Shown piece after piece: positions 6,510 to 14,224 of a stretch of 17,587 nucleotides of DNA (within the stretch, counting starts at the first letter, position 1; each line of letters opens with the position of its first letter). Where the stretch lies: NCBI GenBank assembly GCA_031289815.1, contig JAITOS010000002.1, positions 1 through 17,587 on the forward strand. Reading direction: 5' to 3'. The stretch comes from Peptococcaceae bacterium. GTDB lineage: Bacteria > Bacillota > Desulfitobacteriia > Desulfitobacteriales > Desulfitobacteriaceae. The notes beneath the pieces are model-generated. The model ran no database searches and had not been told where the DNA came from. It was given only the letters and a program-made list of their open reading frames with translations. Position numbers and translations under genes: made by a program.

Positions 6510-7652
6510 TTAATCCGTTCTGCGTCGGGCCGGTATTTTAGTATTTTGCGTCTCAGCGCTCCAAAAATATGTGGTATTCTTCCCTTCCGTCTGTTTAGCG
6601 GCATATAACGCTTTATCCACGGCTGAGAAGAATACCCCTTCATCAGAAAATACGGCTTCTTCATAGATCCCGACCCCGGCGCAAGCCGTAATCCCGCCCT
6701 TTACTGACGACAGGTGCTGCGTTTTTTCAAAAAACCTTTTAGATACGGAGTTCGCGAGCCGCAGGGACGATTCTCGGCTACGCCAGGTGAGCGCGGCAAA
6801 TTCCTCCCCTCCGTAGCGGAAGCCAAACTCATCGTGAGCCAATTGCGATTTCAGGCATTCGGCAAACAGGAGGATGACCTCATCGCCGACGTCATGCCCA
6901 TACTGATCATTGATCTTTTTGAAATCGTCAATATCCCAAAAGACGAGAGATGGCCCGTTCATCGAAGCTGTTTTGCTTTGGGTCATCTTTTCCATATACT
7001 CATAAAAAGAGGTGTGATTGAGCAAGCCGGTAAAAGAGTCACGCTTCAACAGATTGTCCCGCTTGATGATATTCTCTACCAAAACCGACGCTACCATGAT
7101 AATCGTCACGCCCACCAGCAGACTGGCGCTGAACAAAACGATATTGGTAACGATTTCTATCACTCCCTGGTTGCTGGGCGCCATATACAGATAGCTACGG
7201 TTTGGCAAAACGAGAACACAAAGCAGCAAATAGAGAGCGATATTCAGTACGTAAGCAAAGATCACCGGTTTTTTGTCAATAAACATTATCGAAGCAAAAA
7301 GCGAGAAGATAAACGCTGAGTAAACCGCGGAATCGTAGTAATGAACGTAGACGATGATAAAACAGGCGACACTGACCGCTGTTACGATCGTATAGGCTTG
7401 CGCGGCAACGTGTCCTTTCAGCCCTCTCAGGAGCAAGAGCGTGAAAGTGACCACCAGCGTATAGCAAACGGCCGGTATGACCACAAATTCCCGCCACGGC
7501 CCGAGCGTTTGCGCGCTGGGAGGGCCAAAAAGATCCCAAATGGTTATCACTTCGCCAGCGACAACAAACAACAGGCAGCCAATGATGCCCAGATGAAATA
7601 CATAAATCCAGTCTTTAAAATCCAATGCATTTTCATATTTCAAATTAAACAC
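6510..7652 (-). CDS. Membrane-bound GGDEF diguanylate cyclase
   Basis: Synthesises cyclic di-GMP from two GTP. The 380-residue protein has about six hydrophobic helices in residues 15-195, which form an unclassified membrane sensor, then a GGDEF domain from about 203 (RDSFTGLLNH) to about 365. The metal/GTP motif WDIDDFKKIND (239-249) and the active-site loop YGGEEF (280-285) are intact, so activity is expected. The residues before the loop do not form the RxxD inhibitory site at the usual spacing, so product inhibition is probably absent. The GTG start at 7652 has AGGGG (7661-7665 on this strand) spaced 8 nt; the next in-frame start would cut into the first helix region. It lies downstream of the catalase gene on the same strand, separated by 284 bp, and is probably transcribed separately. 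Confidence 0.92.
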   Translation of the reverse strand: MFNLKYENALDFKDWIYVFHLGIIGCLLFVVAGEVITIWDLFGPPSAQTLGPWREFVVIPAVCYTLVVTFTLLLLRGLKGHVAAQAYTIVTAVSVACFIIVYVHYYDSAVYSAFIFSLFASIMFIDKKPVIFAYVLNIALYLLLCVLVLPNRSYLYMAPSNQGVIEIVTNIVLFSASLLVGVTIIMVASVLVENIIKRDNLLKRDSFTGLLNHTSFYEYMEKMTQSKTASMNGPSLVFWDIDDFKKINDQYGHDVGDEVILLFAECLKSQLAHDEFGFRYGGEEFAALTWRSRESSLRLANSVSKRFFEKTQHLSSVKGGITACAGVGIYEEAVFSDEGVFFSAVDKALYAAKQTEGKNTTYFWSAETQNTKIPARRRTD

Positions 7653-7936
7653 GATGGCATCCCCTGCTCATCAAACGTCTGTATAACTCGCAAAACATCA
7701 ACAAATCATCCTAATTTATTATTTTCCAAATACCATCGCATCGCCAAAAAGCATTGCCAGCACACTTTTCCAACCTGACGGTTTTCTCATGAAAGAACCT
7801 GAAATCCCTTCACAAGAAACATATCGGCTCTGATGGACGTTTCGGCCACCTCATTGGGCCCTTGATCCATCCTTCCGATCCTCACGTCGATTATTTCGCG
7901 TCAGATTATTTTATCTTTGCCAGAAGCGCGCCTGTC
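7653..7936. other. Intergenic region between catalase and the GGDEF gene
   Basis: 284 bp without a credible coding frame. I found no convincing terminator for the catalase gene and only poor promoter matches for the GGDEF gene (for example TATACA near 7680 on the minus strand). Nothing else was recognised. Confidence 0.5.
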
Positions 7937-9442
7937 TCAGCTGGTCGCTTTCATTCTGTCCTTGTGGCTCAGCGCCGCCAGTCGGACGACCTCGTCCAGC
8001 TTCAGCTTCAGCGCGCCCGCTAGACGGGTTCCATACTCTTTATCGGCCAGATAGCAATGCGCGGCATGGCGCAGCCGGACGTTTTCGCTCACCCCGTCCA
8101 TGTTGTTCGCCGTATTCTCAATCAATATCTGGCGTTTGTCCTCGGTGATCAGGCGATAGAGATCCCCGGCCTGATAGAAACAATCATCCGTCTGATCATC
8201 CTTAGGCTCATAGGCCATCATCATGCCCTGGACCTCCAGCGGCGGTTCCGCGTATTCCGGCTGTTCCGCCCATTCGCCCGCGCTATTGGGCTGATAGCCC
8301 TTCGTCGCGCCGTAATTGCCGTCTACGCGCATTTGCCCGTCACGGTGATACGCGTGGACAGGAACACGCGGCGCATTGACCGGAATAGCGTGATGATTAA
8401 CCCCCAAGCGGTAGCGCTGCGCGTCCCCGTAAGAAAACAGCCGCGCCTGCAACATTTTGTCCGGCGACAAGCCTAATCCCGGCACGATATGGGCCGGATT
8501 GAAGGCCGCTTGCTCCACCTCGGCAAAATAATTTTCCGGATTGCGATTCAGTTCAAAGATTCCCACCTCATGCAAGGGGAACGTCTTTTGACTCCATACC
8601 TTACTGATGTCAAAGGGATTTTCTTTATGCTGCCTGGCCTGTTCCTCCGTCATGATCTGGATGAACACCGTCCAGCGCGGAAACTCACCCCGCTCAATCG
8701 CCTCAAACAGGTCGCGCTGATGGCTCTCACGATCTCTCCCCGCCAGCTCGGCGGCTTCCTTATCCGATAAATTCTGAATACCCTGTTGGGTATGCAGATG
8801 ATATTTCACCCAGGTTCTCTCGCCTTTGGCGTTGATCATGCTGTAGGTATGGCTGCCGAAACCGTGCATATGCCGGTAAGAGCGGGGAATGCCGCGGTCG
8901 GACATGGTAATCGTGACCTGATGAAGCGCTTCCGGCAGCATACTCCAGAAATCCCAGTTATTCTGGGCGGAACGCAGATTGGTCTTGGGATCGCGCTTCA
9001 CCGCGTGGTTCAAATCCGGAAAACGCAGCCCGTCCCGCAAGAAAAATACCGGGGTGTTGTTTCCCACCAGGTCCCAATTGCCGTCCTCGGTATAAAATTT
9101 TATGGCAAAGCCCCGAATATCACGTTCGGCGTCCGCCGCGCCGCGCTCCCCTGCCACAGTGGAGAAACGCGCAAACACCTCGGTCTTTTTACCGATTTTT
9201 GCAAAAATCTTCGCCTTGGTATAGCCGCTGATATCCTGGGTAACGGTAAACTGACCGTAAGCGCCCGAACCTTTCGCGTGCATTCGCCGCTCCGGAATGA
9301 CCTCCCGGTCAAAATGAGCTAACTTCTCGATAAACCAGGGATTTTGCAGGGTCATGCCGCCTCTTTCGCCCGCTGTAAGCGAATTCGTGTTGTCAACCAC
9401 CGGCGCGCCCGCTGCTGTCGTCAGTTTTTTGTCTATACTCAT
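7937..9442 (-). CDS. katA: Monofunctional heme catalase (small-subunit, clade 3-like)
   Basis: Decomposes hydrogen peroxide to water and oxygen in the cytoplasm. The start is ATG 9442, because AGGAGG (9449-9454) lies 6 nt before it; an extra 13 codons upstream are not supported. The product is 501 residues, in the small-subunit range. Active-site residues are present: H55 (RRMHAKG), N128 (DLVGNNTPVFF) and the proximal heme ligand Y338 (RLFSYGDAQRYRLG), with the same spacing as in bovine catalase (74, 147, 357). No C-terminal flavodoxin-like domain is present, excluding the large-subunit clade. It diverges from the copper gene at 9688 across a 245-bp regulatory region with a near-perfect promoter and a tandem repeat. 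In an organism with otherwise anaerobe-like genes it points to oxygen or peroxide exposure. Confidence 0.97.
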   Translation of the reverse strand: MSIDKKLTTAAGAPVVDNTNSLTAGERGGMTLQNPWFIEKLAHFDREVIPERRMHAKGSGAYGQFTVTQDISGYTKAKIFAKIGKKTEVFARFSTVAGERGAADAERDIRGFAIKFYTEDGNWDLVGNNTPVFFLRDGLRFPDLNHAVKRDPKTNLRSAQNNWDFWSMLPEALHQVTITMSDRGIPRSYRHMHGFGSHTYSMINAKGERTWVKYHLHTQQGIQNLSDKEAAELAGRDRESHQRDLFEAIERGEFPRWTVFIQIMTEEQARQHKENPFDISKVWSQKTFPLHEVGIFELNRNPENYFAEVEQAAFNPAHIVPGLGLSPDKMLQARLFSYGDAQRYRLGVNHHAIPVNAPRVPVHAYHRDGQMRVDGNYGATKGYQPNSAGEWAEQPEYAEPPLEVQGMMMAYEPKDDQTDDCFYQAGDLYRLITEDKRQILIENTANNMDGVSENVRLRHAAHCYLADKEYGTRLAGALKLKLDEVVRLAALSHKDRMKATS

Positions 9443-9466
9443 CCTTTTCCTCCTGCCATTCGTTTT

Positions 9467-9482
9467 AATGATCGCTATCATT
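9467..9482 (-). promoter_or_regulatory. Inverted repeat in the catalase leader, candidate operator
   Basis: AATGAT-CGCT-ATCATT is a perfect 6-bp dyad about 20-40 nt downstream of the predicted catalase start point and 12 bp upstream of its SD. Its position suits a roadblock operator of the Fur/PerR kind, but it does not match the classical PerR or Fur 7-1-7 box well. Confidence 0.3.
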
Positions 9483-9510
9483 GGGGGGATAGGGGGATCC
9501 TTGTACTCCT

Positions 9511-9539
9511 ATTATATACTTCCAAGCGCTTCCTTTCAA
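9511..9539 (-). promoter_or_regulatory. Catalase promoter
   Basis: On the minus strand TTGAAA (9534-9539) is followed after exactly 17 bp by TATAAT (9511-9516), almost consensus for sigma-A. The predicted start is near 9504, giving a leader of about 60 nt. Such a strong core promoter would usually need repression or tight control. Confidence 0.8.
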
Positions 9540-9546
9540 TACGAAC

Positions 9547-9588
9547 TGTGGGAACCTATTCAAAAATTGTGGGAACCTATTCAGAAAT
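9547..9588. repeat. Two-copy 21-bp tandem repeat upstream of the catalase promoter
   Basis: Two direct copies of a 21-bp unit (9547-9567 and 9568-9588) share the core TGTGGGAACCTATTC and differ at one position. The 21-bp period is two helical turns, placing both copies on the same DNA face. They lie just upstream of the catalase -35 box (about -42 to -84) and also upstream of the divergent copper gene, as expected for paired activator sites or a shared operator. Confidence 0.85.
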
Positions 9589-9687
9589 TCGTGAAGTTTA
9601 AAATTTTTCAAGAGCGTTTCACCCTCATAACTTCTACATATCGCCCTGCTAAGATTGAAGCATTCAAGCGGGAGGAGGACGACGGGT

Positions 9688-11058
9688 ATGAACCCTGGCA
9701 TAAAGACCAAAAAGCTGCGCATCGGCGGCATGACCTGCGCCCACTGCCAACAGAAGATCGAAAAAAAACTCCGCAACACCGCCGGTATTGAAAAGGCGAC
9801 AGTGAGCTACAGGGAAGGAACCGCCGTCATCTCTTATGACGCGGACATTCTATCCCTGAACGACGTCGCCGCGATGATCGAGAAGCTGGATTACCAAGTT
9901 CTTTCCGACCGACAGCCGGAAGCAAACGCCAGCCGTGTCATCGGCTTCCTGATGATGATCGTCGCCCTCTATCTGCTGCTTCGGCAATTTGGTTTTACGA
10001 ATCTGGCGGGCGCTTTCCCCTTGGCCGAGACCGGCATGGGCTACGGAATGCTGTTTCTGATCGGCCTCATCACTTCACTGCATTGCGTCGCCATGTGCGG
10101 CGGCATCAATCTCTCGCAATGCCTCCCGCCAGCGGCGGCCAAGCAAAGCGATGACAGCCTGACTTCCCTGCGTCCGAGCTTTCTGTACAATCTTGGCCGG
10201 GTCGTCGCTTATACCCTCATCGGCGGCCTCGTCGGCGCGCTCGGTTTGGCCATCAGCCCCTCCGGCGGCTTCCGCGGCGTCGTTCAGCTGATCGCCGGCG
10301 TTTTTATGGTGGTCATGGGCATCAACATGCTGGGCAGTTTCCCCTGGTTTCGGCGCTTTAATCCCGCTATGCCCAAGATTTTCGCCCGCAAAATAGAAGC
10401 GGCAAAGGGCCGCGGCCAAAGCCCCCTCTATATCGGGCTCCTGAACGGCCTGATGCCCTGTGGTCCCCTGCAAGCCATGCAGCTTTACGCACTTTCCACC
10501 GGCAGTCCGGCAAAAGGCGCTTTAGCGATGATGCTGTTCAGCCTTGGAACCGTGCCGCTGATGTTTGGGCTGGGCGCTCTCAGCTCGGTCTTGAGCCAAA
10601 AATTCACCCGCAAAGCGATGACCGTGGGGGCGGTATTGATTGTGGTACTCGGACTCTCCATGTTTTCACAAGGCTGGAATCTGTCGGGATTTTCCCTGTC
10701 CCCGCTGCTGTCCGCCAACCCCAACACCAGTCCCATCGCCAACCCGACTTCGGCAAACACGCCGGGCATCATCATCGAAAACGGCGTTCAGCTGGTTCAC
10801 AGCACTCTGGCGTCCGGACGCTATCCAGCCATCACCGTCCAGGCCGGGACGCCGGTAAAATGGACGATCGACGCGCCCCAGGGCAGCGTCACCGGCTGCA
10901 ACAACCGGATGCTGATCCCGGAGTACGGCCTGGAGTATCCCTTCAAAACAGGCGAAAACGTGATCGAATTTACCCCCACGAAAACAGGAAAATTCCCCTA
11001 TAGCTGCTGGATGGGGATGATCCGCAGCTCTATCACGGTCATTGAACCGGAGGTGTAA
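9688..11058 (+). CDS. HMA domain / DsbD_2-type membrane domain / cupredoxin-like fusion, putative copper transport protein
   Basis: Predicted inner-membrane copper-handling protein of 456 residues. In order: an HMA metal-binding domain with GGMTCAHC (C17, C20); a membrane segment about 83-100; a DsbD_2/SafE-like bundle (about 118-330) with LHCVAMCGG (C133, C137) and LMPCGP (C258); then an extracytoplasmic cupredoxin-like tail (about 355-456) with candidate ligands C404 (VTGCNN), C440, M442 and M444 (YSCWMGM). The three modules could pass copper from cytosolic HMA through membrane thiols to the outer cupredoxin, or the reverse; direction is not shown. ATG 9688 follows GGAGGAGG (9671-9678) by 9 nt; an upstream TTG at 9655 is rejected on this ground. 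The small gene at 11110 follows on the same strand after 51 bp. Related proteins are often annotated as sulfite exporter TauE/SafE family, a misleading label here. Confidence 0.88.
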   Translation: MNPGIKTKKLRIGGMTCAHCQQKIEKKLRNTAGIEKATVSYREGTAVISYDADILSLNDVAAMIEKLDYQVLSDRQPEANASRVIGFLMMIVALYLLLRQFGFTNLAGAFPLAETGMGYGMLFLIGLITSLHCVAMCGGINLSQCLPPAAAKQSDDSLTSLRPSFLYNLGRVVAYTLIGGLVGALGLAISPSGGFRGVVQLIAGVFMVVMGINMLGSFPWFRRFNPAMPKIFARKIEAAKGRGQSPLYIGLLNGLMPCGPLQAMQLYALSTGSPAKGALAMMLFSLGTVPLMFGLGALSSVLSQKFTRKAMTVGAVLIVVLGLSMFSQGWNLSGFSLSPLLSANPNTSPIANPTSANTPGIIIENGVQLVHSTLASGRYPAITVQAGTPVKWTIDAPQGSVTGCNNRMLIPEYGLEYPFKTGENVIEFTPTKTGKFPYSCWMGMIRSSITVIEPEV

Positions 11059-11109
11059 GCCAGCGGCGGCGGCAAGTGACGACAGCGCCCGGAAAGGAGT
11101 AAGCCACAC

Positions 11110-11205
11110 ATGGAATTGCTTTCAAGTCATTGGCACTGCCTGTTGCCCATTGTGGTGATCGGCGCCGGGATATTCTTTATCACCCGCGATAAAAACCAAA
11201 AATAG
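11110..11205 (+). CDS. 31-residue small membrane peptide with a His/Cys N-terminus
   Basis: Not a recognised family. The peptide starts MELLSSHWHC, continues with a single hydrophobic helix (about residues 11-24, LLPIVVIGAGIFFI) and ends with a charged tail TRDKNQK. Charge distribution suggests the tail in the cytoplasm and the HWHC end outside or at the membrane surface. H7, H9 and C10 could bind a soft metal. Support for translation is good: AAAGGAG (11093-11099) is spaced 10 nt from the ATG, and the TAG ends at 11205, one base before the last base of the convergent HxlR gene, so the space is exactly filled. It follows the HMA-DsbD_2 gene by 51 bp and is probably co-transcribed with it. A role as an accessory subunit of that protein is inference. 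Confidence 0.6.
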   Translation: MELLSSHWHCLLPIVVIGAGIFFITRDKNQK

Positions 11206-11562
11206 TCAGCGCGTCATCGAACAGTTCGCCTCCAGGCCATTATCCCTCATATAGGAAGCGCCCCAATCATACATCGCGAACAGGATAGGTTGAAGGCTCC
11301 GGCCAAAATCAGTCAGCGCGTATTCCACCTTGGGCGGGACCACCGGGTATACCGTGCGCGTCAGCAGATTGTCTCTCTCAAGCTCCCGAAGCTGCTGCGT
11401 CAGCATTTTGGGGGTCGCCTGCGGAATCAGCTTTTGCAGTTCGCCGTGACGCAGGGTCCGCTTGATTAAATGCCACAGAATCAGCGCCTTATATTTTCCG
11501 CCGATCAGGCGCAGGGTTTCGTCCACGGGACAGTGTAGACCGGTATGATTACAATGCATCAT
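11206..11562 (-). CDS. HxlR-family winged-helix transcriptional regulator
   Basis: DNA-binding regulator of 118 residues. The family signature is clear: CPVDETLRLIGGKYKALILWHL, split over residues 11-32, then HGELQKLIPQATPKMLTQQLRELE as recognition-helix region and a wing ending near EYALTDFGRSL. Cys residues are at 4, 11 and 114. C11 occupies the N-terminal position of the redox-sensing Cys in YodB/HypR-like members, and MMHCNH adds a His/Cys-rich start, so thiol, quinone or metal sensing is plausible. ATG 11562 or the adjacent in-frame ATG at 11559 may be used; GGAG (11568-11571 on this strand) is 5 or 8 nt away. It diverges from copA over 145 bp with a 12-bp palindrome, and is convergent with the small membrane peptide. 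No CsoR or CopY is nearby, making it a candidate regulator of the copper genes. Confidence 0.9.
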   Translation of the reverse strand: MMHCNHTGLHCPVDETLRLIGGKYKALILWHLIKRTLRHGELQKLIPQATPKMLTQQLRELERDNLLTRTVYPVVPPKVEYALTDFGRSLQPILFAMYDWGASYMRDNGLEANCSMTR

Positions 11563-11591
11563 GTATTCTCCATTACTTACTTTTTAGATAG

Positions 11592-11603
11592 TATTGTACA
11601 ATA
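11592..11603. promoter_or_regulatory. Palindrome between hxlR and copA, candidate HxlR operator
   Basis: TATTGTACAATA is a perfect 12-bp palindrome, flanked on both sides by ATAGT-like sequence. It lies upstream of the copA promoter (11614-11641) and about 30 bp upstream of the hxlR start codon, suited to autoregulation and control of copA. Confidence 0.45.
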
Positions 11604-11613
11604 TAGTGCGTAC

Positions 11614-11641
11614 TTGTATTTATAAAGATTATAGTTATAAT
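11614..11641 (+). promoter_or_regulatory. copA promoter
   Basis: TTGTAT (11614-11619) is followed by a 16-bp spacer and consensus TATAAT (11636-11641). The leader to the ATG at 11708 would be about 60 nt. A second option, TTGTAC (11594-11599) with TATTTA (11617-11622) at 17 bp, overlaps the palindrome. Confidence 0.6.
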
Positions 11642-11707
11642 AATAGCGTAAGCTTACAAAGGCGTCAAGCAAAAAACGATAACGTCAAGGGAATGAGGTC
11701 TCTATTC

Positions 11708-14224
11708 ATGGATCGTCAAATATTAAGCGTTAAAGGTATGACCTGCGCCGCCTGCGCCCAGCGGATCGAAAAGACGGTTCGCAAGCTGGCCGGTATCGAG
11801 CAAGCAAACGTGAATCTGGCAAGCGAGAAGCTGTTTGTGGAATACGACGCCGCCAGCCTGACCCTGCCCGCCATTAAAGCCGCCGTCACCAAGATCGGCT
11901 ACGAGGTGGAGGAAAAGAGCGAGTACAGTCGGATCACCATCCCCATCGGCGGCATGACCTGCGCCGCCTGCGCCCAACGATCCGAAAAGGCTATCCGCAA
12001 ATTAGACGGCGTGGCCAGCGTAGCGGTCAATTTCGCCACAGAAAAAGCGACCATCGCCTACGACCCCGCCAAAGTGCGCGTATCCGCCATCAAAGCGGCC
12101 ATTGAGAAGGCGGGATACCAGGCGCTGGAAATTTCTAAAACCGACGCCGGCGATGAAGACCGGGCGCGCAAGCAGAAGGAAATTCGCACGCTTTGGACCA
12201 AATTTACCGTCGCCGCCGTCTTCTCCCTGCCGCTCCTCTACATCGCTATGGCGCCAATGCAGACCTGGGTGAGTCTGCCCTTTCCCAACGCCCTGGCCCC
12301 CATGAAATACCCCCTCATTTACGCCCTCCTCCAACTCTTGCTGGTGATCCCGGTGATCGGCGTGGGACACAAATTCTACACGATCGGCTTCAAAGCGCTG
12401 ATCCAGCGCAGCCCCAACATGGATTCCCTGATCGCCGTCGGCACCACCGCCGCCGTCCTCTACAGCGCCTGGAATACCTGGCAGATCGCCCACGGCAGAT
12501 TCAGCGCGGTGGGATCGCTCTACTTTGAAACGGCGGGCGTCATTATCACCCTGATCCTGCTCGGCAAATCGCTTGAAGCCGTTTCCAAGGGCCGCACCGG
12601 CGAAGCGATTAAAAAACTGATGGGCCTCGCGCCCAAAACGGCGATTGTCCTTCAGGACGGCGCGGAAAAGGAAATTCCCATCGACGAGGTGGAAACCGGC
12701 GACGTCGTCGTAGTCAAACCCGGCGCGAAAATCCCGGTGGACGGCACGGTGCTGGAAGGCCGGACGGCCATCGACGAAGCCATGCTGACCGGCGAGAGTA
12801 TGCCGGTAGACAAAAAAGCCGGCGACCCGGTGTACGCCGCCACCTTGAACACCAACGGCGTCATTCAGTTCCGCGCCGATAAGGTCGGCAGCGACACGGC
12901 GCTGGCGCAAATTATCAAACTGGTAGAGGACGCCCAGGGCTCTAAAGCCCCCATCGCCCAACTGGCGGACATCGTTTCCGGCTACTTCGTACCCATCGTC
13001 TGCGCCATCGCGGCTGTCGCGGGCCTGGCATGGTTTCTGGCGGCCAATTACGCGGAGATCCAGCTCCCTATAGGGAAATCGGATACTGAGTTCGCCTTGA
13101 CCATCTTCATCTCGGTACTCGTCATCGCCTGCCCCTGCGCCCTGGGACTGGCGACGCCCACCGCCATCATGGTCGGCACCGGCAAAGGGGCGGAAAACGG
13201 AATCTTGATCAAGGGCGGCGAGGCTTTGGAAACCGCGCATAAAATCAACACCATCGTCTTCGACAAAACCGGCACCCTTACGGAAGGCAAACCGGCGGTA
13301 ACGGATGTACTGACGGTGGCGGGAATCGACGCGGATGCTCTGCTGCAAGCCGCCGCCGCCGCCGAAAAAGGCTCCGAACATCCGCTGGGGCAGGCCATCG
13401 TCCACGGTGCGGAGGACAAAGGGCTGACGCTGGTCAAGGCGGAGCAATTCGTGGCCATCACGGGACGCGGCATCGAAGCCCTCGTCAACGGCACTGCCAT
13501 TCTCGCGGGCAACCGCCAGCTGATGGACGAGCGAGGCATTTCCTTATCAGCGCTGGAGGAGGCCAGCGACCGGCTGGCGCTGGAAGGCAAAACCCCCATG
13601 TACATTGCCTTTGACGGCCAACTCGTCGGCATTGTCGCGGTGGCCGACGTGGTAAAACCATCCAGTCGCGCCGCTATCGCCAGCCTGCACAGCATGGGCG
13701 TCGAGGTAGCGATGATTACGGGCGACAACCGAAAAACCGCCGCCGCCATCGCCAAGCTAGTCGGTATTAACAGGGTTCTCGCCGAAGTGTTGCCGCAGGA
13801 TAAGTCCGACGAAGTCAAGAAGCTGCAAGCCGAAGGGCGCAAGGTCGCTATGGTCGGCGACGGTATCAACGACGCCCCGGCGCTGGCGCAAGCCGATATC
13901 GGCATCGCCATCGGCTCCGGCGCCGACGTGGCGATGGAATCGGCGGACATCGTTCTCATGCGCAGCGATCTGATGGACGTACCGACCGCCCTCCAACTCA
14001 GCAAACGGACCATCCGCAACATCAAGCAGAACCTGTTTTGGGCCTTCGGCTACAACGTCGTCGGCATTCCCATTGCCGCGGGCGTCCTCTTCCTCTTCGG
14101 CGGCCCCCTGCTCAATCCGATTTTCGCCGCCGCCGCCATGAGTTTAAGCTCGGTCTCCGTGCTGACCAACGCTCTGCGCCTGAAAAGATTTAAGGCCATA
14201 CGCCAGGAAAGGGTAGGTATATGA
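11708..14224 (+). CDS. copA: Cu(I)-exporting P1B-1-type ATPase CopA
   Basis: Exports Cu(I) from the cytoplasm across the membrane using ATP. The product is 838 residues. Two N-terminal HMA domains carry GMTCAAC (C13/C16 and C85/C88). The membrane metal site CPC is at 475-477 (IACPCALG), the phosphorylated aspartate D519 is in DKTGTLT, a TGDN motif follows, and GDGINDAPAL forms the hinge. Near the C-terminus, FGYN and MSLSSVSV match the P1B-1 signatures in TM7 and TM8, indicating Cu(I)/Ag(I) rather than Zn or Cd. ATG 11708 is chosen because GAGG lies 9 nt upstream and the protein then begins just before the first HMA domain; upstream in-frame starts lack an SD. The stop overlaps the lipoprotein start in ATGA. 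It has its own promoter and diverges from hxlR. Confidence 0.97.
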   Translation: MDRQILSVKGMTCAACAQRIEKTVRKLAGIEQANVNLASEKLFVEYDAASLTLPAIKAAVTKIGYEVEEKSEYSRITIPIGGMTCAACAQRSEKAIRKLDGVASVAVNFATEKATIAYDPAKVRVSAIKAAIEKAGYQALEISKTDAGDEDRARKQKEIRTLWTKFTVAAVFSLPLLYIAMAPMQTWVSLPFPNALAPMKYPLIYALLQLLLVIPVIGVGHKFYTIGFKALIQRSPNMDSLIAVGTTAAVLYSAWNTWQIAHGRFSAVGSLYFETAGVIITLILLGKSLEAVSKGRTGEAIKKLMGLAPKTAIVLQDGAEKEIPIDEVETGDVVVVKPGAKIPVDGTVLEGRTAIDEAMLTGESMPVDKKAGDPVYAATLNTNGVIQFRADKVGSDTALAQIIKLVEDAQGSKAPIAQLADIVSGYFVPIVCAIAAVAGLAWFLAANYAEIQLPIGKSDTEFALTIFISVLVIACPCALGLATPTAIMVGTGKGAENGILIKGGEALETAHKINTIVFDKTGTLTEGKPAVTDVLTVAGIDADALLQAAAAAEKGSEHPLGQAIVHGAEDKGLTLVKAEQFVAITGRGIEALVNGTAILAGNRQLMDERGISLSALEEASDRLALEGKTPMYIAFDGQLVGIVAVADVVKPSSRAAIASLHSMGVEVAMITGDNRKTAAAIAKLVGINRVLAEVLPQDKSDEVKKLQAEGRKVAMVGDGINDAPALAQADIGIAIGSGADVAMESADIVLMRSDLMDVPTALQLSKRTIRNIKQNLFWAFGYNVVGIPIAAGVLFLFGGPLLNPIFAAAAMSLSSVSVLTNALRLKRFKAIRQERVGI

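Noticed and set aside
9655..9687. Upstream TTG start for the HMA-DsbD_2 protein
   Set aside because: It would put the strong GGAGGAGG SD inside the gene; ATG 9688 is better spaced and begins just before the HMA domain.
12002..13447. A 481-codon minus-strand frame inside copA (and 13048-14025)
   Set aside because: Antisense shadows of a complete P-type ATPase with all motifs on the plus strand.
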